Assembly: GCA_013396915.1 (NCBI GenBank)
Contig: VWZL01001940.1
Span: 381,303-445,302, forward strand
Reading direction: 5' to 3'
Length of the DNA: 64,000 nucleotides
From: Stercorarius parasiticus
Taxonomy: Eukaryota; Chordata; Aves; Charadriiformes; Stercorariidae
Under the pieces are notes generated by a model. That model saw nothing but the letters and a program-made list of their open reading frames with translations, made no database searches and was not told where the DNA came from. Every line of letters begins with the position of its first letter. Positions within the stretch are counted from its first letter, which is position 1. The position numbers and the translations under genes are program-made. Shown here in pieces: positions 1 through 39,000 of this stretch.

Positions 1-498
1 CTTTCTGATGTTGCAGTAGGCTACTCATTGGTCAGAACAGGATCTGAATGTTCAGGCAGTATCTGAATAAAACAAATGTCGTTTTCGCCATATAAATATC
101 AGAGATCTGGCTAAATAGTACCTTTAGCATGTCAGTTCAGCTCAGAGGACACCACCTTCTGATTTCTTTATGAAGTCTGCACAGAGAAGTAAGCATTTAC
201 AACAGCAGCCTGCCTTCCTGGTGGCTTACAGTTAAACCTCATTCCTCTTGATGACCTCTACACTTACTTTTTCTTTTCCTTTGTTTTGCATGAACTGGCA
301 ACGTGTTCTTCTATGCTCATGAGCTAGTCTTCAGTTCCACAAAAAAAGAATCCTTTCCTGTTCTTTAGTCTGTGTTAGAACTTCCAGATAGCCCAGGGTG
401 GTCTTGTGTGTTCAGATTCTGTAGGTGTGTAGACATACACATATCTAAAAAGTCTGAAACTGACATAAATCACAAGTGAAATTAATTTTTTGTTTCAG

Positions 499-27960
<27,462 letters not shown>

Positions 27961-29590
27961 CACTACCGCTCTCACCGTTCCGGCTTCGATCACCCACCGC
28001 TCCGCGGAGTATTCCAGAGCAGGGCAAAGCTGGCTCAGATGCTAGTGCCAAGACTGACACTGAATCTCTAGTGTTGTACAAGAATAATTATATATCCAGA
28101 TTGTAGATACAAACTATTGAAATGAAGAAAATTCTTTACTAAATAGCAATTGAGCTTTTTATGCAGAATTGTTCACTGCTCAGTTACGGTTGATTCCTTT
28201 CTGCACAGCTGTGACACAGTTTTATTGCATAGGAGCATTTAAGGCCACCGGTAAATAGTCTTATTCTTATGCTGAAAAAGAAATAGAGAGAGATACTGAT
28301 AATGTTGCTACAATATCAGGAATATTATTTTTCTATAGAATGATGTAATGTCTCATTAGCAGGAAATCCTTTTAGACACAATTTGGACCTCTAAATAGGA
28401 AATGCGAGCAGGTCTAGTTACATCCTCAGATGAATACGCTTTTCCCTTTTTCCCATAACTGTTTTGTTTCCTAAATCCTAAGGAGAATGCTAGGAAGCTG
28501 TAGGTTGTTTCCAACATCAATAGAATCACCAGGAAGTTAAAAGTTGGTTATAGTTTTGTGGCCTTTTAATTCATTTAGCCATTACATATATAGCCGCATA
28601 ACTGTCTTTCTATCTTTCTACCAACTTTTTAGTCTTGTACATAGGACTACTGCCCGTTATCTTTTACCCGTACCCTGCTTTTTAGTCCTCATCAATCAGT
28701 CGTTAGTCAGGGCTTTTAAAAAATGTTGGTAATTACTGCTGTGAAAAAAAAAAAGTTTACTCCTAGTTCCTGCCTATCTCCTCCTGAGAAGTTGTTTCTC
28801 CTGGGTTTTTTGGTGTAAGGACACACTACGTTGTTTAGCTTGCAAGCCTTCTCGTGGACACGTCGCCCTCGAAGTCTGCTTGACCTGGGGGACTGTATCG
28901 CACTACAACATCGTCCTGTTTTACTGATTACCAAAGTGGAACGTGAAGGATGTGTAACTGGGGGTGCTGCTTTTCTCATTAATTGTATCCTCACCTGCAT
29001 GAAGACCCCATGATTATTAATCAAGTATTGATCATGTAGAAAAATGCACAACACACTCCTGTATATTTTGCTATGGCCCACGTGCAGTGGTGATGTTTTG
29101 CGTGTATATTTAATCTCATGCTTCCATGTATTATACATTTAGTAATCAAAGATTTGTGACCATGTTTCATTAAAAGCTTGTAATTAATTCCGTGGCCGGC
29201 ATATCCAGTTTGTCATTGTCACACTAGTGTGCCTTCTGTGCCAATTTTATGACAGTTGGATGTCACTTATTTAAAATCTGGTTTAAATGGGCTAATGATA
29301 TACCAATGGCTAATGTTCTTTTCTGAAACACTGTATAGGACGTGCACTTATCTTTAGTTTAAACTGAGTGTTCTAGTCAGCATTTAATCCTGTTACGTTA
29401 AGTGTTCGACAGTACTTGCTCTTTTTCTCAGATTCTTGATAAAGGGGCTCAGTTAGAGCTGGACACTACTGCTTTGGGGGTTTTCTGGTTTTTACTTTTT
29501 TAATGTAAGTCTAAGTCTTTGTAATTATTGAATTGTGAGAACATTTTTGAACAATTTACCTGTCAATAAAGCAGAAGAGGGAGGTTTTAA
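27961..29590 (+). other. CDC42BPB: CDC42BPB 3'UTR (proximal form)
   Basis: AT-rich sequence from the stop codon to just past AATAAA at 29565. It holds a Pumilio-type TGTAGATA at 28102-28109 and several AT-rich stretches. ATTAAA at 29169 could serve an even shorter form. The cleavage point is estimated from signal spacing, not seen. Confidence 0.75.
29565..29570 (+). terminator. CDC42BPB: CDC42BPB polyadenylation signal (proximal)
   Basis: Canonical AATAAA about 1.6 kb after the stop, followed within about 30 nt by a GT/T-rich stretch (gtcgtctgtcttg). Confidence 0.75.
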
Positions 29591-29875
29591 AGTTCATAGT
29601 CGTCTGTCTTGACATGTGAAAACGGTCTGCCACTGACACTTGCATTAGTTTCGTGGTAAATTCACTTGGTTCAGGTGGACGTTTTACATGAACTGAGAGA
29701 TGCTTTGAAGCTCTGTTACCTGAATGCTGCGAGAAGTGTGTGTGTGGGGGTGTTTCTGCACGTAAATGCATGTTCAGGAGCAATGGAAGTCCTTTCGGTG
29801 GAATACAGTGTTGAAATTTTGTGCTCTTGGTTTGTGTTTAGAGTTGTCATTTCATCAAGTCGCTGGCCCTTTCAT

Positions 29876-29937
29876 TTTTAAATTATTTAGATTACTGTTG
29901 CCCTATTAATTTTTAAATTATTTATATGACTGTTGCC
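29876..29937. repeat. 27-bp duplicated unit
   Basis: Two copies of a unit starting ttttaaattattta and ending tgttgcc (29876-29902 and 29911-29937) with about three differences. They lie between the two CDC42BPB polyadenylation signals. Confidence 0.8.
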
Positions 29938-30014
29938 TTGCTCTATATGACTATGGCCGAAGCATAGTTAAGGAGGCTGCAGGATCTATTTGGACATCTT
30001 AAGTGTGATAAAAC

Positions 30015-30020
30015 AATAAA
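30015..30020 (+). terminator. CDC42BPB: Possible distal polyadenylation signal
   Basis: A second AATAAA, 450 nt further on, followed by gacttttgacttgtag. It could extend the CDC42BPB 3'UTR to about 30045. Confidence 0.5.
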
Positions 30021-31927
30021 GACTTTTGACTTGTAGTCCCAAACAAACACTTAGGAATGTTTCAAGGATTGGGGTGTGAATGGTGCAGCCCCTAAAATAG
30101 GGTTTGGGTTTTTTTAAAGCTCCCCTCATGCTCTGGTATCTGAGGGCTGCAGAGCTCACTGTAGCTAGAACAGAGCCAACATCTTCCCGAGCGTGTCCTG
30201 GATGAGCATCCCTCATCCCTTAGGGAGTGCCCAGGTGCTCCTGGGTTACTTCTTGGTTTGTCTCGCCCGTCTCACTGCGGGTTATTTTGATGGGGAAGGC
30301 CTAGATGAATATTTTGGCCCCTGCTGTTCTTTGTTTGACCAAACCCACCTGGGCAAGGCCAGTGGGCAGGGACAGGTCGGCCGCCCGCAGGCAGTTGTGG
30401 GGATGGGGGTGGTAGCCCTCAAACCTCCTGTCAGCTGCGTGCCGGAAGCCGTCTTACAAGTATTCACACTAATCAGCCTTTGACTTTTAAAAAAAACATT
30501 TCGGCTGCTCTTGAGCTGATTTTTCTCTGCACAGTGAGGACTTCGGATGACAACAAAGTCTTTAATTATGGGGGTATTAAATCATAGCACTCAGCAGTGC
30601 CAGGGCTTGGTTATAATTTAAGCAGGAGAACGTTTCTAGAAAAATAAATTAATTGCTCGGTATGAATACGTTATTCTTTTCTCTTTTTTTTTTCCCCCTC
30701 AAGCCTGGCCGAGCAGAATTCCTGTCCAAGTCCTCTGCCATCACAAATCTCCTATTTCCTTAAGGCTTCTGACGCTGGTTACCTAAAGAGTCCTCCTCGG
30801 CCCTCAGGAGAACTTTTAGAAATGCAGAAATTCAAGACTCGATGGGAAATGTTCCTCTGGCAGTGCACTTTCTTCTCCCTGGAGGCTACCAGTCCAGTGA
30901 GGAACTGAGTTATGCAAGGAAGGAGGATAATTTGGTCTGCCCGCTCCTCTGCCCATTCCATTTTCAGAGGCATTACATCAGGTCCCAAAGCCAGGACCAT
31001 GGGCCGAGCACTCACCGGAACACGTTGGTCACTTCTAGCACAGATCCTCGCCCTGAAAGGCTGCGTATTTTGGAATATGTCCTGGTGTCACTTGCTACAC
31101 AAGAATTAAACCCATCTGCCAATGCTTCTATCTCTAGCACAAATGTGCTGAGAACAGTTTCCTCAGTGGGTGCAGTCTGCTGGGGGCAGTGCTCAAACAC
31201 CCGCTTTATGTTTGCAGGGTAAATGCTTAACGCAGCTAAATCACGGGGAGGAGACTTCAGCGTGGAAATGTTCTCTCAATGCTCTCCACGAGGCCAGATT
31301 AGGCATCCCTGGGAGAAGGCAGATGCATAAAAACCTGAAGGGCTGGGGCAGGTAGTCTAAAGCACTGAGAAGCAGGGAAGCATTTGAGGGAAGGGGTGAT
31401 GGTGGGAACTGAACTGCACCCTTAAGTGCAGTTAACCAAAGTAACAGCCAAAGGAAGGTGTCGCGTCATGAACACGCACCTTGTCTTGCTGCTGTGTTCA
31501 GCCTATGAAAAAGACAAAAAGAGAGATGGTGTTCCGGCATGCCAGGCTCCTCATGCATCCCATGTTCTGGTTTGCACCCTGCCCACTCTGTACCAAGTGG
31601 CTCCAGCAGGCAGGAGCGAGGAGGACATACCAAAAATTACGGTGGCAGCAGGTCTGGACCACCTTCTCCTGTCTCTTTGCACCTCTCAGTCTCCTGCTGC
31701 ATCCCTCCCCGGCAGCCTTGGGCTTCCCGCAGCTCGTGGATCAAGAGCTGCAGCTGCTGCCACCCTCGCCCAGGGCAGAGCAGCCCCTTTCCTGCAGGTT
31801 GGGAGCTGCTGCCCCACGGCCTTGGGCTCACCGCTGGTGGAGCAGGGCAGCAGTGTGTGGTTGGGGTTGGGGGGTTGCGGGGAAGGGGCACCATGGGCAC
31901 AGGGAGGCAGGAGGGAAGGCACGGTCA

Positions 31928-32045
31928 TTGGTGAGACCCCACCTGGAGTACCGTGTCCAGCTCTGGAGTCCTCCGTGCAAGAAGGACATGGACCTGTTGG
32001 AGCAGGTCCAGAGGAGGGCCATGAAGAAGATCAGAGGGCTGGAGC
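31928..32045 (+). mobile_element. CR1 LINE internal fragment, cut by assembly gap
   Basis: Matches the CR1 segment about 500 bp from the 3' end (tggtgagaccccacctggag, tccagaggagggccatgaag, agagggctggagc). The sequence stops at the N run, and no CR1 3' end is visible after the gap, so the rest is probably within the unsequenced stretch. Confidence 0.85.
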
Positions 32046-32601
32046 NNNNNNNNNNNNNNNNNNNNNNNNNNNNNNNNNNNNNNNNNNNNNNNNNNNNNNN
32101 NNNNNNNNNNNNNNNNNNNNNNNNNNNNNNNNNNNNNNNNNNNNNNNNNNNNNNNNNNNNNNNNNNNNNNNNNNNNNNNNNNNNNNNNNNNNNNNNNNNN
32201 NNNNNNNNNNNNNNNNNNNNNNNNNNNNNNNNNNNNNNNNNNNNNNNNNNNNNNNNNNNNNNNNNNNNNNNNNNNNNNNNNNNNNNNNNNNNNNNNNNNN
32301 NNNNNNNNNNNNNNNNNNNNNNNNNNNNNNNNNNNNNNNNNNNNNNNNNNNNNNNNNNNNNNNNNNNNNNNNNNNNNNNNNNNNNNNNNNNNNNNNNNNN
32401 NNNNNNNNNNNNNNNNNNNNNNNNNNNNNNNNNNNNNNNNNNNNNNNNNNNNNNNNNNNNNNNNNNNNNNNNNNNNNNNNNNNNNNNNNNNNNNNNNNNN
32501 NNNNNNNNNNNNNNNNNNNNNNNNNNNNNNNNNNNNNNNNNNNNNNNNNNNNNNNNNNNNNNNNNNNNNNNNNNNNNNNNNNNNNNNNNNNNNNNNNNNN
32601 N
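32046..32601. other. Assembly gap (556 N)
   Basis: A run of N. Any open frame drawn across it is an artefact. Confidence 0.99.
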
Positions 32602-32805
32602 TTTTTGCAGCATCTCCTGCTTTCCAGTTTCGTGCGCGGTTCCCTGCTCTGCGGGCCCGTGAGGAGGAGCAGTGCAGAGCCCTGCCTGCTGATGGAGGAG
32701 AGGGCCACTGCTCCGCTGTCACCCCGCAGCGCCTTGGCCACCTCCTGCACTCCCTGGGTGCCAGCCCTGCCAGGTCCCCTCCCCTCTTGCTGCTGCTGCT
32801 ACCTC

Positions 32806-32845
32806 CTGCCAAAAAAAAAAAAAATAATAATTTAAAAAAAAAAAA
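32806..32845. repeat. A-rich tract
   Basis: Two A runs of about a dozen bases separated by taataattt, 200 bp right of the gap. Confidence 0.8.
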
Positions 32846-35039
32846 TGTACTGAGCCAAATCTGTTTGCGGGCTCGGTGGTGTTTTGAGCACTGATTCCTG
32901 CTGCGCTGCCTGAATCCAGGTTTGCACAACTTCTGCGAGCGGCCGTAACGCGTGGCGGGAAGGTGCAGCGATAGGAGTCGGTGTCCATTACCCGTGTGCG
33001 GGTCGCTTTCCCTTTTAAGACCCCAGGGGAGCAGCAACTCCCGAGATCTTGCCATTAACACTAATGCATTTGGCATTAGTCTGTGGCGGCGGGGGGGACC
33101 CTTGACTGTCAGGACCAAGAGCAAAACAAAGCCATCAGGTGCTCAGCCGCGCCGCGCACGGCCTCGGCGGCACAAACCACCCATCTGATGAGCCGCTCGC
33201 CAAAGATATCTGCGAATTAAATTCCTTATTTAGGCAGGATCCCAGGAGAGACCCTGACGTACCGAACTCCACCGCGTTCCCCTGCCTGCACCATGGGCTG
33301 TCTGTGCGCCGGTGCACAGGCCCGGGTCATGGATAGGTGGATACAGCTGGTTTTCCAGAAGCCGTTGGCCCCCGGCATCGCAAACTGACTCTGGCGCTTC
33401 AGGTTTTTTTCTGCAGAGCTCCCCCCTCCCTGCCACGCTTTCTGTGCGAGCGAGTGAGCGTGGCTCCTGAAGGAAAAGTACAGAATGTGCTCTGCGAGCG
33501 CGCTGACAAAAATTGATCTCTACTTTAATTAAAGCCTCCATTGTAAGTGACCTCAAGCTGCTAATGCATTTTAAAAATGAAGCCTCGCCAAGCAGCAAAT
33601 CCATACGCCCCAATACGGAGGGGTTACCGGGCGGTGATGGGTGCTGCCTCCCTCCCTGCCGGCCGTGCCATCAGCCACACATCCCCTGCGGCCACCCCAC
33701 CTCACGGACACATGCTGGCATCCCTGTGCTCCCCCGGCGGGACACAGAGCCAATATCCTCAGCTGCCTGCAGGGGACAGGTGCCACCTGCCACCACCTTG
33801 TGCGATGGTCCCTGTTGCCAATGGGTTGTCTTTTCCCTCCCTCGGCGTGCAGCCACGGGATGCTCTTGCAAATGTCATGAGGGATGTGGCCACCGAGACC
33901 CCTCATGATCCTGGAGTGAGGGGCCCAAGAAACAGCTCCAGGGTGAGCGGCAAGGGGCTCCTTGGGGGGTGGCCCTGAGCCCCCCACCCTGCACAGGGCA
34001 GTGGTGGGGGGATGAGCTGCCTGGTGCAACGGCCTCCAGCATGCAGCACCACATCAGCCTTGGCTGGGAAAAATAAATCACGTGTTTATGTTTATTTAAA
34101 GGCTTGTAAGCTAGAGCAGATTCAGTCACTTGCAGTGAACTGATCTGAGAGGGGAAAAGAGCACAAAAAGGTTCTCACAGGCAGCAGTAACACCGGTATG
34201 GATACAAACACCCCCCCGCTCCTCCGCAGCAAAACCCAGCTGGTGCGTGGCCGGAGGATGCTGCGGCTGCTCTCACAGGCACCATGGAAACCTCGCAGTG
34301 CCAGGGCCCCCCCAGCCAGCAGCACACGGGCTGACCATGCGGCAAGGCACCATCTCCACACCAGCCCCCCTGGCCATGGGGTGTTGTCCGGCCTCATGAG
34401 GTCCGGCTGAGGGCTTGGGGGGGGTCTCCCTGGGGTTCACATCACAGGGGTGACATTGTGTGCTGCGGGGTGTTTTGAGGACCCGGCCCCAAACCACTGC
34501 TCTCCACAAAGATGCACATGTTGCAGGACCACGGGATGGTGGGACTCGGGTTTTCCCAACCGGCTGGTGTCAGCTACCGCCTGCAGCAGCCGATGGCTCC
34601 CTCTGTGTTTTGACCCAGCTGGTGACATTTCACTCAGCACCAAGTGCCTGACAGCCACAGCAGAAGCTCCTGCTGCATTTCAGCCCAGCGCTGCCGGAGG
34701 TGCACCCTCGTGAGCGATGTGCAGGGTGAAATCCCCACCCTGTGCCCCCTGGCTAACAACGCAATGGCAACAACCAGGGCCTGGCGATGGCCGTGTGCCC
34801 TACCAGCTCACGTTTTGTGTCCTGCCTGCTCGCACTGCCCGTGGCCGGGGGCGTCCCTCACCACCACGCACTGCCCATCACCCTTCGTCAGGGCTCTGAT
34901 GTGCCTAATGATGAATTCCCAGGCCTTTGAGAAGGGATTATGTTCTTCCAGAGACTAGAACAAAATATAATAAACTTAAAATAGCTGCTTCCTTATGGAA
35001 TACGCCAACAAGCCCTACTGAAAACCCAGCAGAGCGTAA

Positions 35040-35057
35040 ATTTGCATAAATTTGCAT
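35040..35057. promoter_or_regulatory. Two tandem octamer (ATTTGCAT) motifs
   Basis: ATTTGCAT occurs at 35040-35047 and again at 35050-35057, ten bases apart, in an AT-rich patch within GC-rich DNA. The motif is the POU/Oct-factor octamer. Function here is inference. Confidence 0.35.
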
Positions 35058-35863
35058 GCATCTCCATAATTTCAGCCTCACCCATCAGACCTGCTCCCGT
35101 AATGAAGCACTGCCTGACATTGCGGGCAGCTGAGGGTATCTGACACACGCCAGGCCGCAAACACCACTGCTAACGAGGCCCCTCGGCGCCGTTTGCGACA
35201 GGCCAGAGCGGCTGTCCCCAGCCATCGGGTTCCTGCTGGGGACCTCTGACATTGGCACCCAACCTCCTTCCCCTTGCACCGCCATGGGGAATAATGTGAT
35301 AAATCCCCAGGTAGGTCCAAGAGGGTCATCTAACCACCAGCCCAGGCACAGGGGGAAGGAACAAGCTCAGGCAGCTCAGCAGAGGGAAATGTTTGCTCAG
35401 GAGGGAGCCCTGTGCCAGCGCCCAAGGGACAGGAGAGAGGTCCCAGAGAGCAGGAACAGGGGACCCCGCGCAGAGATGCCCCAGCACCAAGCACATTGCC
35501 GGAAAGGAAAATAATTTCCTTTTGATCCCAACTAACAGGTCCAAGCTCTGGAGGCTCTGGGCCACATTTTGAAATTAATTGAAAGCACTGAATTTCCATC
35601 ATGCATCCAGGGATGCATCCTTCAACCTGCTGTGTGCCCTGGGCAAATCCGGCATGGTGCTGGCTGAAGACCAGGGTGCTGAGTTAGACCTCGACTTCCC
35701 CAGGTATCACCTGAGACCCAAATCTCAATGTTGAACCATCTAAAAAAGGATTTATACCTACAAAACACAGTTTAAAACTCAGAAGCAACACCAGGGAGGC
35801 CGTGTCTGCATGGCTGAGCCCTAACGGTGGAGGTTTGCTGTGGTTTGCTTCACCACAGATGAC

Positions 35864-35869
35864 TTTATT
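35864..35869 (-). terminator. AMN: AMN polyadenylation signal
   Basis: AATAAA on the - strand about 110 nt after the stop codon, giving a short 3'UTR ending near 35845. Confidence 0.75.
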
Positions 35870-35978
35870 CAGGTGGGATCCACCAGGAGCGATGTGAGGG
35901 GCTGTGAGGGCTGGAGAGGTGGCAGTGTTCCCAGGGAGGTGCTGGAGGGGAGGCTTCCCCCGGCATAGGGCCACGCCG

Positions 35979-36089
35979 TCAGGTCTCCGTCTCACTTGCA
36001 TCGTACAAAGGGTTGAGGTAGAAGACTTGGTGGTCTTTGGAAGCCATCTCCTGCGGCATCTCGTCTCCAGGGACAGCGCTTGGTGGCTC
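35979..36089 (-). CDS. AMN: AMN exon 12 (cytoplasmic tail end)
   Basis: Encodes EPPSAVPGDEMPQEMASKDH, then QVFYLNPLYDASETET and TGA. YLNPLY is the second motif, ending in Tyr where the human protein has Phe. Acceptor tgcag. Confidence 0.95.
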   Translation of the reverse strand, partial: EPPSAVPGDEMPQEMASKDHQVFYLNPLYDASETET

Positions 36090-39000
36090 CTGCAGCAGCG
36101 AGGGAGGGAAAAGCAACCGATGGGGAAGGGAAGCAAAACCCTTGGCAAAACCCACCCGGCGCTGAGTCCCTGCGGCAGCCGAGGAGCTGGTGACCCAGTG
36201 GGAGGATGGGACCGTCCCACAAACCCCTCCAGGCCTGGGGAAAGGAGGAGCCCTGCCGGCTGTGCTGCACCTCCACCAGCACTTGAAAGGGTCCTGGCTG
36301 GGGCTCTGCCACCTCCTGCCCACATCCCGGAGCATCCCTGTGTGCCCAGGCAGTGGCGACTCACCACATCGAACATGGGGTTGTCGAAGCCTTTGTCACC
36401 GGCTGGCGCAGGGGACGCCGGGTCCTCTGCTCTGTCCCAGGGCCGGGGGTGGCGCAGGGCGGGCAGCCTGGGGAGAGATCTGGGCGTCACCCACCCGCAT
36501 CCCACCCGTCCCAGCAGCTCCCCCAACCAAAACCCTGCGTCTGCAAGAGGTGGATGGGAAAATACAGGGGCAAAGTTTCAGGCTGTCTTTGAAATGGGCT
36601 GTTTCTGCCCTTTCTCAGGGAAAAGCTGCCCAATCCAGCAGAAACTATTAAGCCTACCGGGCTGGGACCTGCATCCTGGAAGGAAGAGTTTGTCAGATGT
36701 AGACAATCGTAGCACAGGCTTCGCTTCGGAGCCATTGCTCTCCCCCCCCGTGGCCTAAAATGAATTGCCACAGAGCTGACACCTGTTCCCACTGCAATCT
36801 CAACAAGCACTAATTACTTTTATCATTACTTTTATCATGTTATCATTTTATCATCTTAATCACCAGCACTACTTTTATTATTTTCTTCATTGCTCTTATC
36901 CTAAGGGTCCCAGTCACCGAGCCTCATCCCCTGCAACCAGGCACCTGGTGCGGGTGGGCTCAGCAGTGGGTCCTCACATGTCACCGCAGGTCCTGAGACC
37001 GCACCAATACTTAAACACTGCAACCACAGGCTCTATATACACAATCAGAGGAGCTGCAATATCTGCAGGGAGGCTGTGCCAGGCCCTTTTTGCTGGAAAT
37101 GCACTAAATTCGCTGTGTTACTGGTGGTCAGGACGGCTCTGCTGCGTGGATGCAGACTGTTTGCGGGTTCCCAGAGCCTCCTGCCTAATTTGCAGCTTCC
37201 CTGCTGGTGTCGGACACCTCCTCAATGCTCAATGCCTGAAAGGGCACCTGCCCCAGAGCCACCCAGGGACGCGCAGCAGGAGCGGGTTGGCTTGGGACAT
37301 GGCCTGGGCTCGGGTTCAGCTCCGTCTCCTGTAGCTACACAAACTTCCCTCCCACCGCCGACGGAGCTGGTTTCAAAGGCCTGTCCAGCGTCCAAAGAAG
37401 TGTCAGTGGAAGATAAATCATCAAGTAGCAATTATGGGACTGGGAGTTTTATTTAGAAATTAAATGAAGGCGTGCGTTTATTGCTAGGAAATGTCATGTC
37501 AGCACGTGCCGAGCAACAGGACAAGCATCCCTGGGCATGGCCACTGCTGCGCAGCGAGAAAACCCCGGTGGAGGAACCAGAAGGGAAGAAACAACCTGAC
37601 TTGTAAGCCTGCAACATGGCCGGCATGCCTTGGCAGACACCAATGCACCGTGCCACACAAATTAAAGCTATTCCTACCCCCCTGGTTATAAAAAGTGTAG
37701 AGTCCATCCTGTTTGCCCATGCTCAAGTAGGTGAGACAAGCCATAGTGGCTCAGCAGATAGCCCCATGCACAAAGACATCTGCCAAAAAACCCTGTGAAA
37801 CCCTCCTTGGGAGAGGCAGGGCCCTGCGTGAAGGTGGGTGCATGAGCAAGGAGCAGAGGTGGGTGCCCCAAACGCTTGCTGTGGGCACTGCTGGGATGTC
37901 CTATTCACTGCTGGAGCCTGTCTCTGAGCCGTGAGGGGGAAAGGTGATGGAGAAGGGTATTTCTGCCCAGCTGCCAGCTGCGGTGAGGTCAGGTGCCATG
38001 CACCCCACTGTCCCTCCCCTGGGACCTGCACACCACTCTCCACACCGTGTGAGCAACTAATGCACCAGAAGCTGAATTTGCTTCTGCATGCTGTCACTCT
38101 CTTCCATGGCTACAAAGCTGTGGGATGAATGCTTTGAACTATTTTGATGCATGTCTATTTAGCAGCTGGCAGTTTCAGTCCTCCATCCCCCAGCAGGCCT
38201 ACAAACTAACAGTTCCAAGGAACAGGAGATGTCCCCAGGCGGCAGGACCAGGCTGTGCAGAGCTCCAACCGAGCCACAGCAGCCCCACTCCCGCCAGAGC
38301 ACACCGTGCCACATGGCACCAAGAAGCAAGTCCTCCCAGCCAAGTACCAGGCCAAGAGTACAGAAGTGCCTTCCAGTCACCTCACCTCCAATAAACTGAG
38401 GAGCAATGAGGGCAATGGGTTTAAACTAAAAGAGGATGGATTTAAATTAGATGTAAGGAAAAAAAATCTGTAGTATGAGCATGGTGAGACACTGTTACAG
38501 GTTGCCCAGAGAAGATGCGGATGCCCCATTATTGGAAGTGTTCAAGGTCAGGCTGGATGCAGCTTTGAGTAACCTGGTCTAGTGGAAAATGTCCCCGCCC
38601 ATGGCAGGGAGGGGTGGGCTAGATGATCTTCAAAGGTCCCTTCCAAAACAAACCATTCTGTAATGCAATGGACTAGCAACTTTGGGTACAGCAGACCGCC
38701 TGGCCATGCCCACCACCATGGGAGCTCTGGGCATCCCTGCATGCCTCCATGCCACCAGGCTGGCTGGAAGGACAGTTTTGGGATGATAGCTGCCCCCAGG
38801 CAGGAGAAACCTGGCAACATGCTGAAGGAGAGGCCTCATGCCTACCTTAGCTTTCCCTTTCTGTGGAGAAAGAGGATCCCTCCAAGCAACAGGAGACTGA
38901 AGAGTAGCCCCAAGACTGTCCCCGCTGTGATCCTGCTCAATGCATGGCTCCCCACTTGCCCGCTGAAAGTGCTGCCAGTGGCCACCTCCATTTTGCCACT

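Larger units (their letters stand above)
30046..35840. other. Intergenic region between convergent CDC42BPB and AMN
   Basis: Base composition shifts from AT-rich to GC-rich. The region holds a CR1 fragment (31928-32045), the N gap, A-rich tracts near 32810-32845 and an AT-rich patch near 34940-35080 with paired octamer motifs. Long open frames are frequent because GC-rich DNA has few stops; none resembles a known protein. Confidence 0.75.

Noticed and set aside
31426..32835. Very long open frames on both strands across the N run
   Set aside because: They are open only because N codons contain no stops; the flanks are CR1 and GC-rich intergenic DNA with no protein resemblance.
33139..34960. 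Many overlapping 60-150 codon frames in GC-rich intergenic DNA
   Set aside because: Frames occur in nearly all six phases, with Pro/Ala/Cys/His-rich low-complexity translations typical of noncoding GC-rich sequence.
35904..36758. 284-codon + strand frame over AMN exons 11-12
   Set aside because: It is antisense to two well-supported AMN exons in GC-rich DNA; it lacks homology and is best explained as a shadow frame.
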